NCBI GenBank assembly: GCA_023484645.1
Contig: JAMCZZ010000022.1
Span: forward strand, 1 to 6,816
Length of the DNA stretch: 6,816 bases
Direction: 5' to 3'
From: Patescibacteria group bacterium
GTDB taxonomy: Bacteria; Patescibacteria; UBA1384; XYA2-FULL-43-10; 1-14-0-10-43-13
Shown here: piece by piece, positions 5,953 to 6,816 of the stretch
Layout of the letters: every line of letters begins with the position of its first letter
How positions within the stretch are numbered: position 1 is the stretch's first letter
Made by a program: the position numbers and the translations under genes
Notes under the pieces: generated by a model
What the model was told of the DNA's origin: nothing
Seen by the model: the letters and a program-made list of their open reading frames with translations, nothing else
Databases searched by the model: none

Positions 5953-6635
5953 GCTTTTTTGCCGATGACGACACAGTAGGTGAATAGGTCTATTGGGCCA
6001 AAATAAAATCTTGTCATTTTAAATCCTCCCGCTTTTAAGACTTCGCTAACTTGCTTTTTAGATTCAATAAGTGATATTTCGTCGGGATGAAGCCTAATAT
6101 TTCTTTTTAGAATATTATTTAAAATAAAATGCGTGGTGTTTAAAAATGCCACAGAAATTCCAAATTTTGGAGGCCAAAAAAGTACAATTTTACCGTCTTT
6201 TTTTAAAACTCTTTTAAATTCTTTCAATATTTTAATATCTTCGTCTTTTGTAAAATGTTCCATAACCCCCAGGTTATAAATTCCATCATATGTTGCAGTT
6301 TTTGCGGGAATGTCAAAAATACTGGCAAGCATTAAATCCGCTTTGGTTCCGTTATAAACTTTATAAAGTTTTAAAGCCTCTTTTGAAAGATCCAGTGCGG
6401 TTATTTTATATTTATCAATAAGGTCTTCGTCGACCTGTCCGGCGCCTGATCCCGCATGCAAAAGTTTTGCTTTTCTTTTAAATTCACTTTCTATAAAATG
6501 ATTTAGAGCCCTTTTTATAATAAATTGTCTGTAAAAACTGGCAATACCACGGTAAATAGTTTGGGATTTTGTTTTTTTCTTTGTCCAGTACTTGTCCCAT
6601 TCTTTCTCTTCCCTTAATCTTTTGGCGTAAGTCAT
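5949..6635 (-). CDS. Class I SAM-dependent methyltransferase
   Basis: This is a 228-residue protein with the Rossmann-type methyltransferase fold (Methyltransf_11/25-like). Motif I is LLHAGSGAGQ (58-67), a variant of the usual DxGxGxG in which H60 replaces the acidic residue. Motif II is ALDLS (80-84), where D82 should bind the SAM ribose. The SIFDIP segment is 105-110, motif IV is YDGIYNLGVMEHF (116-128), and RVLKKDGKIVLFWP (142-155) forms the following helix and strand. A charged N-terminal stretch (EEKEWDKYW, 9-17) precedes the fold. The ATG at 6635 is chosen because a TATACT box lies 6 nt upstream; there is no Shine-Dalgarno site. The substrate cannot be read from the sequence: small molecules, sugars or lipids all fit this family. 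It converges on the glycosyltransferase gene, so the two are not in one operon. Confidence 0.85.
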   Translation of the reverse strand: MTYAKRLREEKEWDKYWTKKKTKSQTIYRGIASFYRQFIIKRALNHFIESEFKRKAKLLHAGSGAGQVDEDLIDKYKITALDLSKEALKLYKVYNGTKADLMLASIFDIPAKTATYDGIYNLGVMEHFTKDEDIKILKEFKRVLKKDGKIVLFWPPKFGISVAFLNTTHFILNNILKRNIRLHPDEISLIESKKQVSEVLKAGGFKMTRFYFGPIDLFTYCVVIGKKA

Positions 6636-6647
6636 TTTGAGAGTATA
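6636..6647 (-). promoter_or_regulatory. -10 box before methyltransferase, likely leaderless
   Basis: On the minus strand TATACT (6647-6642) is followed by only CTCAAA and then the ATG (6635), so transcription would begin at or next to the start codon. A TTGAAA lies upstream (6664-6659), but the 11-nt gap is too short for a standard -35, so only the -10 is supported. Confidence 0.5.
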
Positions 6648-6681
6648 AGCTATTTTTCTTTCAAAATCCAGAAGTTGTACG

Positions 6682-6738
6682 AGATGAGGCGTATTACCTC
6701 ACATAAGAAACACGATATCTCGATAATCGTTGCCTCAT
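6682..6738. repeat. Nested inverted repeats upstream of methyltransferase
   Basis: The intergenic stretch holds ATGAGGC (around 6684) with a matching GCCTCAT downstream (6732-6738). Between them are ACGAT and ATCGT, part of ACGATATCTCGATAATCGT. They could fold into a branched hairpin in either strand. The role is unknown; a regulatory or transcript-end structure is possible. Confidence 0.4.
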
Positions 6739-6752
6739 TTAAAATCACTATA

Positions 6753-6762
6753 CTCAATTGAG
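6753..6762. repeat. 10-bp perfect palindrome CTCAATTGAG
   Basis: This short perfect palindrome overlaps the plus-strand hexamer TATACT (6749-6754). Such an arrangement fits an operator on a promoter reading out of the window, but the downstream gene is outside the sequence and no -35 is clear. Confidence 0.3.
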
Positions 6763-6766
6763 ACAG

Positions 6767-6801
6767 ATTACCGATCAGCCGGCATTTAACTGATCGGTAA
6801 T
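6767..6801. repeat. 12-bp perfect inverted repeat hairpin at contig end
   Basis: ATTACCGATCAG (6767-6778) pairs perfectly with CTGATCGGTAAT (6790-6801) around an 11-nt loop. No T-run follows on either strand beyond TTCC, so it is not a convincing terminator. It may be a transcript-end hairpin, a protein-binding site or one end of a repeat. Confidence 0.5.
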
Positions 6802-6816
6802 TTCCTGTATAGCTCT

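Noticed and set aside
6812..6816. Adapter remnant at the right edge (GCTCT)
   Set aside because: Only five bases match, and the expected reverse-complement adapter start is not present.

Overview
The window looks like most or all of a metagenomic contig from a bacterium with a reduced, AT-rich genome. My best guess is the Candidate Phyla Radiation (Patescibacteria), perhaps Microgenomates-like. The reasons are several group I introns with LAGLIDADG genes inside 23S rRNA, a shortened rRNA (missing domain IV helices and a short L1 stalk), and AT-rich protein genes without Shine-Dalgarno sites. This is inference; no single base proves the lineage. Bases 1-10 match the 3' end of the Illumina TruSeq adapter, so the left edge is probably not genomic.

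Bases 11 to about 3910 hold the 3' half of a 23S rRNA gene (from roughly E. coli position 1390), broken by five group I introns. E. coli numbers here come from aligning the exons to the E. coli sequence from memory. The sites are U1917 (intron 523-1232), U1931 (1247-1497), position 1951 (1518-2202), U2500 (2730-3063) and U2656 (3219-3618). The first three fall in 34 nt of helices 69-71 and leave exons of only 14 and 20 nt. The fourth is in the peptidyl-transferase loop and the fifth is in the sarcin-ricin loop. Joining the exons restores the conserved rRNA in nearly every position, which is the strongest evidence for the boundaries. Together the introns take 2380 nt. They fall into two families by core sequence and P9 tetraloop: introns 1 and 2 (GCGA), and introns 3, 4 and 5 (GTAA). 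Introns 1 and 3 carry related single-motif LAGLIDADG endonuclease genes (631-1149 and 1685-2191); introns 2, 4 and 5 have no gene.

A spacer of about 150 nt (3911-4063) with hairpins leads to a complete 5S rRNA (4064-4179) and a T-run. Only 36 nt after the 5S, a membrane glycosyltransferase of the GT39/PMT type starts (4216-5952). It converges on a minus-strand class I SAM-dependent methyltransferase (5949-6635), and the two stop codons share one CTAG palindrome. Each of these genes has a -10-like box 6-7 nt before its ATG and no Shine-Dalgarno site, which suggests leaderless mRNAs. The last 180 nt have palindromes and a perfect 12-bp hairpin but no gene I can support.

Functionally, the ribozymes must remove five insertions before this 23S rRNA can work, and the two endonucleases would spread their introns into intron-free 23S alleles. 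The two protein genes probably act in cell-envelope glycosylation and in methylation of an unknown substrate. Nothing in the sequence ties them to the rRNA beyond position.
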